The translations under genes and the position numbers were made by a program. From WS-7 sp036505295 (GTDB taxonomy: Bacteria > Eisenbacteria > RBG-16-71-46 > SZUA-252), in NCBI GenBank assembly GCA_036505295.1, contig DASXTQ010000091.1, positions 1 to 21,451 of the forward strand: a stretch of 21,451 nt of DNA, written 5' to 3'. Position 1 is the stretch's first letter. The number at the start of each line of letters is the position of its first letter. Of this stretch, positions 6,886 to 14,188 are shown in pieces. The notes below the pieces were generated by a model. The model was not told the DNA's origin and did not search any database. It worked only from the letters and a program-made list of their open reading frames with translations.

Positions 6886-7535
6886 GCGGGAATTCAGCGC
6901 TTGTCGTTGTCGACGTTCAAAATGGATTCATCTCGGAGGCCGGTGAGCTGCCGGTCGCGGGGGGCGCCGAGGTGGTACCGCTCATCAACGCGTTGATGCC
7001 GCTCTTTCCGATCCGGGTCGCGACACAGGATTGGCATCCGAGGGATCACCGGAGCTTCGCCAGCCAGCACCCCGGCAAGAAGCCGTTCGATCAGGGAATG
7101 CTGGGTGGGCTCCCTCAGACGTTCTGGCCGGATCACTGCGTCCAGGGGACCCGCGGCGCGGAGCTGCATCCGGATCTGGACCAGACGCGGATCCAAGCCG
7201 TGATCCGGAAAGGCTACGACCCAATGGTCGACAGCTACTCGGGCTTCTCGGACAACGCGGGGCGAAACCCGACGGGCCTCGACGGTTATTTGCGCGGGCG
7301 AGGAGTGACCCGGATCTACATAGCTGGCCTGACCCTGGACTACTGCGTTCGGTGGAGCTCCCTCGATGCACGCCGGCTCCTGCCGGAAGCCCAAGTCTTC
7401 GTCATCGTGGACGCGACGCGCCCGGTGGATTCGAAGACGGGAGAGGAGGCCCTGCGCGAGCTCGCCGGGGCCCGGGTCCACCTGATCCAGTCCTCCGAAG
7501 TGCGGGCTGGAATTGAGCGTGCATCCGCCGTATAG
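6882..7535 (+). CDS. pncA: Nicotinamidase
   Basis: This 217-residue cysteine hydrolase of the isochorismatase-like superfamily deamidates nicotinamide to nicotinate, feeding the adjacent PncB. The catalytic triad is Asp11 (VVDVQNGF), Lys110 (IRKGYDP) and Cys155 (GLTLDYCVRWSSLDA). The metal ligands are Asp50, His52 and His56 (TQDWHPRDHRSF) and His85 (WPDHCVQGT). All match characterised PncA enzymes. The start ATG overlaps the pncB stop (ATGA). The 67-bp gap to the next gene has no convincing terminator, so read-through into the peptidase gene is likely. Confidence 0.95.
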   Translation: MSGNSALVVVDVQNGFISEAGELPVAGGAEVVPLINALMPLFPIRVATQDWHPRDHRSFASQHPGKKPFDQGMLGGLPQTFWPDHCVQGTRGAELHPDLDQTRIQAVIRKGYDPMVDSYSGFSDNAGRNPTGLDGYLRGRGVTRIYIAGLTLDYCVRWSSLDARRLLPEAQVFVIVDATRPVDSKTGEEALRELAGARVHLIQSSEVRAGIERASAV

Positions 7536-7602
7536 TCTTTGATTCCGAGTGTCCTGAACTCTCTCCCCGCATTCGGGGTCCCCGGTACCCGCCGGAGGTC
7601 GT

Positions 7603-9630
7603 TTGCACGTCGCTGACAGCCAGACCACCCTCCTCTACCCAGCCGGCAATCCAGCCAAGCGCCGACTCACCGCAGAGGATCTTTGGAAGGTCGCCCGCGT
7701 GGGCACGCCCCAACCCACTCCGAACGGTGACGGTATCGTTGTTTCCGTCACCATGTTCGATCTCGAGGCAAACAAGGGGAAGCATCGGCTTTGGCTCGTT
7801 CCCACCGAAGGGGGCGACCCGCGCCCGCTGACATCGGAAGAGTACGGGAGCACCGATCCCGCCGTGTCTCCGGACGGACGGTGGATATCCTTCACGCGGG
7901 CGCGGGGTGAGGAAAAACCGCAGCTCCACATCATGCCGCTCGACGGGGGGGAAGCCGAGCGGTTAACAGATTTCCCGCTCGGCGTATCCGATCCGAAATG
8001 GTTTCCGGATGGGAAGAGGATCGCGTTCGTGGCGATGCTGCTCAGCGAGGCACCGACTCCTGAAGGCACCAAGGAGCTGCTCGAGAAGCGCGGGAAGGAT
8101 CCGGTCAAGGTCCACATCACCGAAGACCGGGTGTACCGGTACTGGGATCGCTGGCTCCTCGACGGGGAACGGCCGCATCTTTTCGTGTTCGATCTGCCGA
8201 CCCGCCGGCTGACCGACCTCACGCCCGAGGGCACCGGTTGGTTCGATTTGATGGACCCCTCCGGGCAGTACGATATTTCCCCCGATGGGGCGGAGATCGC
8301 GTTTTCCGCGAACTCGAGCCTGCCGCCGCACCGGCTCCTCCGCTGGGCGGTCTACACCGTGGCGACGACGGGGAAGGACCCGGTCCGGTGTCTCACTCGT
8401 GAAGGGACCCCGCCCAATTCGGCCGATTGCAGCCGGCCGCGCTACGCACTGGATGGGGGATCGATCGTCTACGGGATGCAGCGCTCTCCCTACTTCTACG
8501 CCGACAGGGTGCGGATGGTGCGGTATGACCGGGCGGCGGGTACGCACACGGTCCTCACCGAGGAATGGGACCGGTCTCCAGCCGCGTGGGAGCATGCGCC
8601 CGACGGCACCCTGGTTCTGGAGGCGGAGGACCGCGGACGCGTCGTGCTGTACGCGCTGGGAAAGGCCGGCGGCACACCGAAATCCTTGCTCGAAGCCGGC
8701 ACGATCTCGGGGCTGCGCATCGGGCGCGACGGGCGGGTCTACTTCACCACGCAGTCTCTGAACTCGGCCCCCGAGGCGGCTTCGTGCCGGCTCGATGGGG
8801 GTGGATTCCGAAAGCTGACGCAGTTCAACGACGCGTTGATGAGCGAGGTCGCCCTGGGAGAGGTGCGCGAGGTCGAGTTCGCCGGTGCGAACGGCGATCG
8901 CGTGCAGATGTTCCTCGTTCTCCCACCCGGCTTCGACCCAGCGCGAAAATGGCCGCTCGTCCACGTCATCCATGGCGGGCCGCATGGGATCGCCGGCGAC
9001 AATTTCCACTTCCGCTGGAACCCGCAAGCGTTCGCGGCTCCCGGGTATGTCGTCGCCTGCGTCAATTTCCACGGCTCCACTTCGTGGGGGCAGGACTTCG
9101 CCGCGTGCATCCTGGGAGGGCACGGCGACAAGCCGTTCACCGACATCATGCGCGCCACCGACGTGCTCCTCGAAACGGGGTTCATCGACGAGAAGCGCAT
9201 GGCCGCGACCGGGGGAAGCTACGGCGGGTACCTCGTGTGCTGGATCGCAGGAAACACCGACCGGTTCGCGTGTCTCGTCAACCATGCGGGCGTCTTCGAC
9301 CTTCTCGCCGAATACGCAAGCGACATCACCCAGGGACGCCACCTGTCCTATGGCGGTGAACCGTGGGACAAGCTCGACGCGATCGACCGATGGAACCCGG
9401 CTCGCTTCGCGCGCGGTTTCACGACCCCAATGCTCGTGACCCACGGCGAGCGCGACTACCGCGTTCCGCACACCCAGGCGCTGGCGGTCTACAACATCTA
9501 CAAGTCGAAGGGGATCGACGCGCGGCTCGTGTTCTTCCCGGACGAGAACCACTGGGTCCTGAAGCCGCAAAACTCGCTCGTCTGGAACCGCGAGATCCAC
9601 GCCTGGCTCAAGCGCTACCTCTCTCCGTAG
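7603..9630 (+). CDS. S9-family prolyl oligopeptidase-type serine peptidase
   Basis: This 675-residue protein has an N-terminal beta-propeller (about 25-400) with TolB/PD40-like blades, for example SPDGRWISFTR, FPDGKRIAFVA and SPDGAEIAFSA. The C-terminal alpha/beta-hydrolase domain has Ser539 in GGSYGGY, Asp618 in HGERDYRVP and His650 in DENHW. The oxyanion region HVIHGGPHG is also present. Relatives are acylaminoacyl- or dipeptidyl-peptidases that act on short peptides. No signal peptide is visible, so it is probably cytosolic. The start is TTG at 7603, four bases after GGAGG. The next in-frame ATG (47 residues in) would delete the conserved LTAEDLWKVARVGTPQPTPNG opening. It is the last gene before the terminator at 9681. 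A functional link to NAD salvage is not evident. Confidence 0.9.
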   Translation: MHVADSQTTLLYPAGNPAKRRLTAEDLWKVARVGTPQPTPNGDGIVVSVTMFDLEANKGKHRLWLVPTEGGDPRPLTSEEYGSTDPAVSPDGRWISFTRARGEEKPQLHIMPLDGGEAERLTDFPLGVSDPKWFPDGKRIAFVAMLLSEAPTPEGTKELLEKRGKDPVKVHITEDRVYRYWDRWLLDGERPHLFVFDLPTRRLTDLTPEGTGWFDLMDPSGQYDISPDGAEIAFSANSSLPPHRLLRWAVYTVATTGKDPVRCLTREGTPPNSADCSRPRYALDGGSIVYGMQRSPYFYADRVRMVRYDRAAGTHTVLTEEWDRSPAAWEHAPDGTLVLEAEDRGRVVLYALGKAGGTPKSLLEAGTISGLRIGRDGRVYFTTQSLNSAPEAASCRLDGGGFRKLTQFNDALMSEVALGEVREVEFAGANGDRVQMFLVLPPGFDPARKWPLVHVIHGGPHGIAGDNFHFRWNPQAFAAPGYVVACVNFHGSTSWGQDFAACILGGHGDKPFTDIMRATDVLLETGFIDEKRMAATGGSYGGYLVCWIAGNTDRFACLVNHAGVFDLLAEYASDITQGRHLSYGGEPWDKLDAIDRWNPARFARGFTTPMLVTHGERDYRVPHTQALAVYNIYKSKGIDARLVFFPDENHWVLKPQNSLVWNREIHAWLKRYLSP

Positions 9631-9680
9631 CCCGGACCCGCCGGGGCCGCGGCGGCCGGATCCAGGACCTCGAATGGGAA

Positions 9681-9716
9681 AGCCCCCGGAGACAAGCTCC
9701 GGGGGCTCTTCTTTTT
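9681..9716 (+). terminator. Rho-independent terminator after the S9 peptidase gene
   Basis: A perfect 11-bp stem, AGCCCCCGGAG (9681-9691) with CTCCGGGGGCT (9697-9707), closes a 5-nt loop (ACAAG) and is followed by CTTCTTTTT. It ends the plus-strand series that starts at 4047. It lies between convergent genes, but the minus strand has only a TTT after the stem, so it is weaker in that direction. Confidence 0.93.
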
Positions 9717-9756
9717 GGCATCGCCCGCGCCCCTGGGCGCCCGGCGGTCTGTCGAT

Positions 9757-10329
9757 CTAGTGGAAAAGGTAGAGGTGGAATCCGACCTCCGTGAAGTTGT
9801 TCCCGAGGGTCGTGAAGAAGGTCTCTTTGTCCGCGCCGAAGGCGGGGTCGAAGCTCTCGTATGCGATCCCCGTGCTCGCGGACACGCTGAAGTTTTCAAG
9901 GATGAACCCTTCTCCTTCGAGCTCGCCGGTCACGAAGAAGTCCTTCTGATTCTCCGTGTCGAACACAAGGGGCGTTGAGGGGTCCTCGACCTGCTGGCTC
10001 CTGTAAAGGATGCCGGGGCGGAAGAGAACGTGAACCCTGGGCCAGCTCTTCACGACGATCGGTACCCCCGCGTCAATCGCCCATCCCGTCAACTTGTCAT
10101 CCGGAAACCCCGACGACGCCGCGTCATCCGAGTGGAATCCGAGTCCGAGATCGATGCCCACCTTCTGACTCGCGAGCCACCAACGCACGCCCAGCGGTGC
10201 CGAGGTGTCATGGAAGCCCAACGCGACGTTTGGGTGCTCGGCCGCCGGCCCGTTGTCGGCGAATGACGGTGACCCCACACAGAAGAGAGAAAGCAGTGCT
10301 GCGGCGACTACGAGGATTCGTCGGTACAT
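9757..10329 (-). CDS. Predicted outer-membrane beta-barrel protein
   Basis: This 190-residue protein has a clear Sec signal peptide (MYRRILVVAAALLSLFC...SPSFA, cleavage after about residue 24). The mature part has alternating strands rich in Gly and aromatics: NVALGFHD, LGVRWWLAS, KVGIDLGLGFHS, GWAIDAGVPIVV, RVHVLFRPGILYRS, FSVSASTGIAYES and FTEVGFHLYLFH. This pattern and size fit an eight-stranded barrel of the OmpA/OmpW type. The chain ends in Phe-His rather than a terminal Phe, so the usual assembly signal is shifted by one. AAGGAGG precedes the ATG at good spacing. Ligand and function are unknown. The gene converges on the S9 peptidase and diverges from the lipoprotein gene. Confidence 0.75.
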   Translation of the reverse strand: MYRRILVVAAALLSLFCVGSPSFADNGPAAEHPNVALGFHDTSAPLGVRWWLASQKVGIDLGLGFHSDDAASSGFPDDKLTGWAIDAGVPIVVKSWPRVHVLFRPGILYRSQQVEDPSTPLVFDTENQKDFFVTGELEGEGFILENFSVSASTGIAYESFDPAFGADKETFFTTLGNNFTEVGFHLYLFH

Positions 10330-10652
10330 ACAATCCCTCCTTGGAGAGTGATCAACCCGAATGCGCGGACCGATTCCGCAGGGGAGAATACCTGCCTGCT
10401 TCGCCCCGGTGTCAAGTCCGCAGTGAGATCCCGGGCCCCTGGAAAGATGTTACGTTCCTGTCGTTTATGGATTTAGGTCTGGCGGTGGATCAGGGTACCC
10501 GGCCCATCGCCACGCACAAGGGGAGGTGCATTTGCGCGCTCCCTGGGGCATCATGGGTTCAAGCCAAGACCCCCTTCAGGGTTCGCAAAAGAGACTCTCA
10601 CCCGGCTGCGCGACCTACCGGCCGCCGCCAAGTAGCCACCGAGGAGGACCCC
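10330..10652. other. Divergent intergenic region between barrel protein and lipoprotein genes
   Basis: About 320 bp separate the two divergent starts. Apart from a candidate minus-strand promoter at 10385-10415 and the GAGGAGG ribosome-binding site just before 10653, I see no gene, tRNA, riboswitch or terminator that I can support. A plus-strand promoter may lie in the relatively AT-rich stretch around 10450-10480, but no clear hexamer pair is present. Confidence 0.6.
10385..10415 (-). promoter_or_regulatory. Candidate promoter of the outer-membrane protein gene
   Basis: The minus strand has a perfect TTGACA -35 (10410-10415) and TATTCT (10385-10390), which matches the -10 consensus at four positions. 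The spacer is 19 bp, longer than ideal. It lies 56 nt before the start codon at 10329. Confidence 0.4.
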
Positions 10653-11303
10653 ATGAAACGATCCTTCGCCATGCGGCTCCACCGACCCGCGTTGCTCGCA
10701 TCCGCGCTCGCGTTCCTGCTCGTCTCCGCCGGAGGCTGCGGCCGCAACAGCGCCGTTGCCGAGAAGGAAAAGGAAGAGACGCTGACAACCGGGACCACCT
10801 TCGTCGGGGCGCTGCAGACCACGATCGACACCGGCAGGAACAAGGTCGGGGATCCGGTCACGGTCCGCACGCTCGAGCCGGTCCGGGTCAACGAGAAGAC
10901 CATCGTTCCAGCGGGGGCCACCATTCACGGGCAGGTCACCCACATCGACCCTGCGGGACGGATCGCGGGCGGTGCGGAGCTCACGCTTCGCTTCACGGAG
11001 CTTACGATGGCCGACGGCACAAGCTACGCGATCTCGTGCGAGCCGTTCCGTCTCAAGGGCAAAGGGGACGCCGGAGAGAGCGCCAAGGAGATCGGCGGCG
11101 GTGCCGTGGCCGGCGGAATCGTGGGCGGGATCCTGGGCGGAAAGAAGAGCATCGTGAAGGGAGCGGCGGTTGGAGCGGTGCTCGGGACCGGCGTTGCCGT
11201 CGCGACCAAGGGAGACCAGATCGTGCTGCCCGCCGGCCAGAAGCTCAAGGTCACGCTCAGCGCGCCGGTCGCGATCCAGCTGAAGCCGGCTCCCGCGGCG
11301 TGA
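10653..11303 (+). CDS. Glycine-zipper lipoprotein
   Basis: This 216-residue protein has a lipoprotein signal peptide: basic N-terminus, hydrophobic LLASALAFLLVSA, then Ala-Gly-Gly-Cys29. Residues about 45-140 form a beta-rich domain (GTTFVGALQTTIDTGRNKVG, TVRTLEPVRVNEKTIVPAGA, ELTLRFTELTM) of the kind seen in TrbI/VirB10-like and other envelope proteins. Residues about 145-185 are a glycine zipper (IGGGAVAGGIVGGILGGKK, AAVGAVLGTGVAVA), which often inserts in or packs against membranes. The ATG at 10653 follows GAGGAGGACCCC and restores the lipoprotein signal; the frame is open much further upstream but without such features. It lies 31 bp before the M50 protease gene. Attachment to the inner or outer membrane cannot be decided from sequence. 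Exact function unknown. Confidence 0.8.
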   Translation: MKRSFAMRLHRPALLASALAFLLVSAGGCGRNSAVAEKEKEETLTTGTTFVGALQTTIDTGRNKVGDPVTVRTLEPVRVNEKTIVPAGATIHGQVTHIDPAGRIAGGAELTLRFTELTMADGTSYAISCEPFRLKGKGDAGESAKEIGGGAVAGGIVGGILGGKKSIVKGAAVGAVLGTGVAVATKGDQIVLPAGQKLKVTLSAPVAIQLKPAPAA

Positions 11304-11334
11304 GCCGCGCGGAGCTGCCCATCAACTAATCGCC

Positions 11335-12435
11335 ATGCGCTGGTCCTGGAAGATCGCGAGCGTGGCCGGTATTCCGGTCCGGATCCACGCGACGTTCCTG
11401 CTCTTTATCGTGTGGCTCTTCTGGGCGAGCTACGCCCGGGGAGGTGGCGCGCAGGCGCTACAGGGCGTCGGGTTCATCCTCTCCGCCTTCGCCTGCGTCT
11501 TGCTCCACGAGCTGGGACACGCCCTGATGGGGCGTCGGTTCGGCGTCGTGACCCGGGACATCACGCTCCTCCCGATCGGGGGCGTGGCGCGCCTCGACCG
11601 CATCCCACAGAAACCCGCGCAAGAGCTCGCCATCGCCTTCGCGGGCCCGTTGGTCAACGTGCTGATCGCGGCGGTGCTATTCCTGTTCCTGTACGTCTCC
11701 TCCGGCGTAACCGGTCTCGGCGACCCCACGTTGCTCGAGCGAAGCTTCGTCGCGCGACTCTTCTCGTTCAACGTGATCGTGACCGTTTTCAACCTGATTC
11801 CCGCGTTCCCGATGGACGGGGGTCGCGTGCTCCGCGCGGTGCTCGCGATGCGCCTCGACTACGTCCGGGCAACCCGGATCGCGGCCAACATCGGCCAGGC
11901 GATCGCCCTCCTCTTTGGGCTCCTGGGCCTCTTCGGAAACCCGGTGCTTCTTTTCATCGCGGTGTTCGTCTTCATCGGGGCCGGTCAGGAGTCGGCCTTC
12001 GTCCAGATGCGTTCCGTGTTCGACGGCATTCCGGTTTCCCGCGCCATGATCCGCGATTTCCAAGCGCTTCGTCCCGAGGAGCCCCTCTCGCGGGCCGTGG
12101 AGCTATTGCTCGGCGGGCACCAACAGGACTTTCCCGTCCTCGGCGCCGCCGCTCCGGATCCGCCGCTCGGAATCCTCGCCAGGTCGGATCTTCTCAAGGC
12201 GCTCGCGGGGGGCCGCACCGATACGAAGGTGGCGGATGTGGCGCGCCGAAACTGCGGCTTGGCTCAGCCTGGTGAAATGCTCGAGGACGTGTTTCGGAGG
12301 ATGCAGGAGAGCGGTTGTCCGGCCGTGCCCGTCGTGGAGCCGGGGCGCGGGCTTGTCGGGATGGTGACACTCGAAAACGTCGGGGAGTTCGCGATGGTCC
12401 AGGCGGCGATGGCCGGCGGGCAGAGGATCGCGTGA
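11335..12435 (+). CDS. Site-2 protease family (M50) membrane metalloprotease with CBS domains
   Basis: This 366-residue intramembrane zinc protease has the HExxH motif at His58-Glu59-Leu-Gly-His62 (VLLHELGHALMG) and the third-ligand motif NLIPAFPMDGGRVLRA with Asp161. About six hydrophobic helices fill residues 15-220. The C-terminal part (about 230-360) contains two CBS-like units (PVSRAMIRDFQALRPEEPLS...ILARSDLLKAL and DVFRRMQESGCPAVPVVEP), which in this group bind adenine nucleotides. The architecture matches the SpoIVFB-like, no-PDZ S2P group. Substrate is unknown, though anti-sigma factors or membrane regulators are common. It is 31 bp after the lipoprotein gene, in the same orientation, and convergent with the kinase homologue 13 bp away. 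The ribosome-binding site is weak. Confidence 0.9.
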   Translation: MRWSWKIASVAGIPVRIHATFLLFIVWLFWASYARGGGAQALQGVGFILSAFACVLLHELGHALMGRRFGVVTRDITLLPIGGVARLDRIPQKPAQELAIAFAGPLVNVLIAAVLFLFLYVSSGVTGLGDPTLLERSFVARLFSFNVIVTVFNLIPAFPMDGGRVLRAVLAMRLDYVRATRIAANIGQAIALLFGLLGLFGNPVLLFIAVFVFIGAGQESAFVQMRSVFDGIPVSRAMIRDFQALRPEEPLSRAVELLLGGHQQDFPVLGAAAPDPPLGILARSDLLKALAGGRTDTKVADVARRNCGLAQPGEMLEDVFRRMQESGCPAVPVVEPGRGLVGMVTLENVGEFAMVQAAMAGGQRIA

Positions 12436-12448
12436 TGGATCGGGGGCC

Positions 12449-14053
12449 TTAGCTCTTCTCCCAGAGCTGTTCCAGGAATGGATCCCGACCGATCACGCTC
12501 TCGAGGCCCTCCTGTCGAGGGAGCCGGATCCAGAACGCGGCGCCCGACCCCGTCGGACCCGCGCCGACGCCCACTTGACCCCCGTGCAGCTCCACGAATC
12601 GTTTGGTCAGGTGAAGTCCGAATCCCAACCCATCCTTCACCCGCTTCGAGAGCCCCTCCCCCTGGGTTTCGATGTCGAAGACACTGGGCGCGGCCTCCGC
12701 CTCGACCGCCGGGCCGGAATCCCGAACCTCGATGCGGACATGGTCGTCGCCGAGCCACGTGGTGAGCGTCACGCGTCCCTTCCCAGGGGAGAACCGAATT
12801 CCGTTGTGCAGCAGATGCAGGATCGCTTGCCGCATCTTCGTCGCGTCCATGTGCTGATCAGGGATCTTCTCGTCAAGCTTGAGCTCGATGTCGATCTGCT
12901 TGCCGGTCGCGAGGGGCCGGACGACATCGGCCGCGGCGCGTGAGATCGCGTTCACGTTGTCCTTGCGAAGATCGAGAAGGAAGCGCCCCGTCTCGAGCCT
13001 CGCCAGATCGAGAACGTCGTCGACCAGGTTCATCAGGCGCTCCGCCTCGCCCCGAACCCGCGCGGTGAACTCCCGCCGCATCGACGTCGTCATCCGTTTG
13101 TCGTTCTGGTCCAGCACCTCGGAATAGGCGAGGATGGTCGTGAGCGGGGCTTTGAGCTCGTTTTCAGCGGACGACAGAAAGGAGTCTTGAAACGGCGTCA
13201 CGTGGTGTGGGGCCGGCCCCCCCTTGGCGCTGGGCTTGAGATCGGTGGCTCGCTGTTCCAGATGACGCACGACCAGCGCGCGATCAATCACTCCGGCCAC
13301 GTTATCCGCGAAGAGCTGACCGATGTCGCGGTGCTCGAGCCTGAAGGGCTCGGCCTTCGCCGCGCGATGCACGCGTAAGACCGCGACGCAGCGGTTCTCG
13401 AAATTGACGGGGAGAATGAGCGCGGATCCCGCGTCGGGATGCGCCATGAAGTGCTCCGCGAACCGAGCTTGCCGGTCGGTCGCGCTCATCAAGATGGCCT
13501 CTCGGTGCCGCGCCGACCAGCCGACCGCGCCCTCGCCCGCCCGGACCTCGGGCTCCGGCTCCCTGGGCGTGAGCCCAAAGCGCGCGCGGCACGTGAGCGT
13601 CTTCGTGTCCGACTCGTACAGGAAGAGCGCCACGTCATGGGAGTGAAGCGTGCTGGCCACCCGCCGGACGGTGATTTCGAGGATCGTGTCCAGCGGGAGG
13701 TCCATGTGCAGGCTGTTTCCGAGCTGAAACAGCGACGTGAGCTCCGCGAGCCGCCCCCGTGACTGCTCCAGCTGCATCTGCTCGGTCACCAGCCGCGAGC
13801 GAAACCGGTTGATCTTCGACTGCTGGTGCACGATGTACAGGCAGAAGAGGATCGTGAGCCCCACGAGCCCCACGACCAGCATCCACCCGTTCACCGGCAC
13901 GTTGTCGCCCAGGAATCCGGACCGGACGATCGACACCCAGAGCGTCTGAACGGTGAAGACGAATCCCAGCAGAACGAGGATGATCAGGCCCAGGAGGGCC
14001 CACGTCCTGCGATCCGCCTGCCTCTGGGCTAGGCTGGCCTTGTTTCGCGACAC
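12449..14053 (-). CDS. GAF-domain sensor histidine kinase homologue lacking the phospho-acceptor His
   Basis: This 534-residue membrane protein has two transmembrane helices near the N-terminus (about 20-38 and 57-76), a coiled segment, a GAF domain (about 115-260), a HisKA-like dimerisation helix pair (about 290-355) and an HATPase_c domain (about 395-515). The H-box reads ENELKAPLT where SHELRTPLT is expected: Asn298 (codon 13160-13162) stands in for the histidine. The N-box HLLHNGIRFSP and the G2 box GLGFGL are kept. The G1 box is DSGPA instead of DxGxG. The GTG at 14053 is chosen because GGAGG lies five bases before it; a GTG at 14065 is the alternative. No response regulator is nearby. 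It diverges from the leucine-degradation operon (135 bp). It is probably a pseudokinase or a non-canonical signalling protein. Confidence 0.85.
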   Translation of the reverse strand: MSRNKASLAQRQADRRTWALLGLIILVLLGFVFTVQTLWVSIVRSGFLGDNVPVNGWMLVVGLVGLTILFCLYIVHQQSKINRFRSRLVTEQMQLEQSRGRLAELTSLFQLGNSLHMDLPLDTILEITVRRVASTLHSHDVALFLYESDTKTLTCRARFGLTPREPEPEVRAGEGAVGWSARHREAILMSATDRQARFAEHFMAHPDAGSALILPVNFENRCVAVLRVHRAAKAEPFRLEHRDIGQLFADNVAGVIDRALVVRHLEQRATDLKPSAKGGPAPHHVTPFQDSFLSSAENELKAPLTTILAYSEVLDQNDKRMTTSMRREFTARVRGEAERLMNLVDDVLDLARLETGRFLLDLRKDNVNAISRAAADVVRPLATGKQIDIELKLDEKIPDQHMDATKMRQAILHLLHNGIRFSPGKGRVTLTTWLGDDHVRIEVRDSGPAVEAEAAPSVFDIETQGEGLSKRVKDGLGFGLHLTKRFVELHGGQVGVGAGPTGSGAAFWIRLPRQEGLESVIGRDPFLEQLWEKS

Positions 14054-14188
14054 GAGATCCTCCACGCGGGGATGGTGATGTGGTCAGGGGGTTCATCGGC
14101 AGCCGATCGGCGCATCTGAAGGCCGACTCGGGGACCCATTCTCCCCTCTTTCCCTTTGGAGGATCAGCGATTAGAGTGTCCGGGTCCC

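Noticed and set aside
7565..7578. Short hairpin CCCCG-CATT-CGGGG between pncA and the S9 peptidase
   Set aside because: Only a 5-bp stem and no following T-run; not a credible terminator.
10555..10564. tRNA T-loop-like GGGTTCAAGC
   Set aside because: No matching anticodon arm, acceptor stem or CCA; not a tRNA.
9975..10652. Upstream extension of the lipoprotein frame
   Set aside because: Overlaps the antisense barrel gene and lacks a signal peptide; the ATG at 10653 gives a proper lipoprotein signal and ribosome-binding site.
12451..12468. Inverted repeat AGCTCT/AGAGCT at the kinase-homologue 3' end
   Set aside because: Six-base stem, no T-run, and inside the coding end; probably chance.
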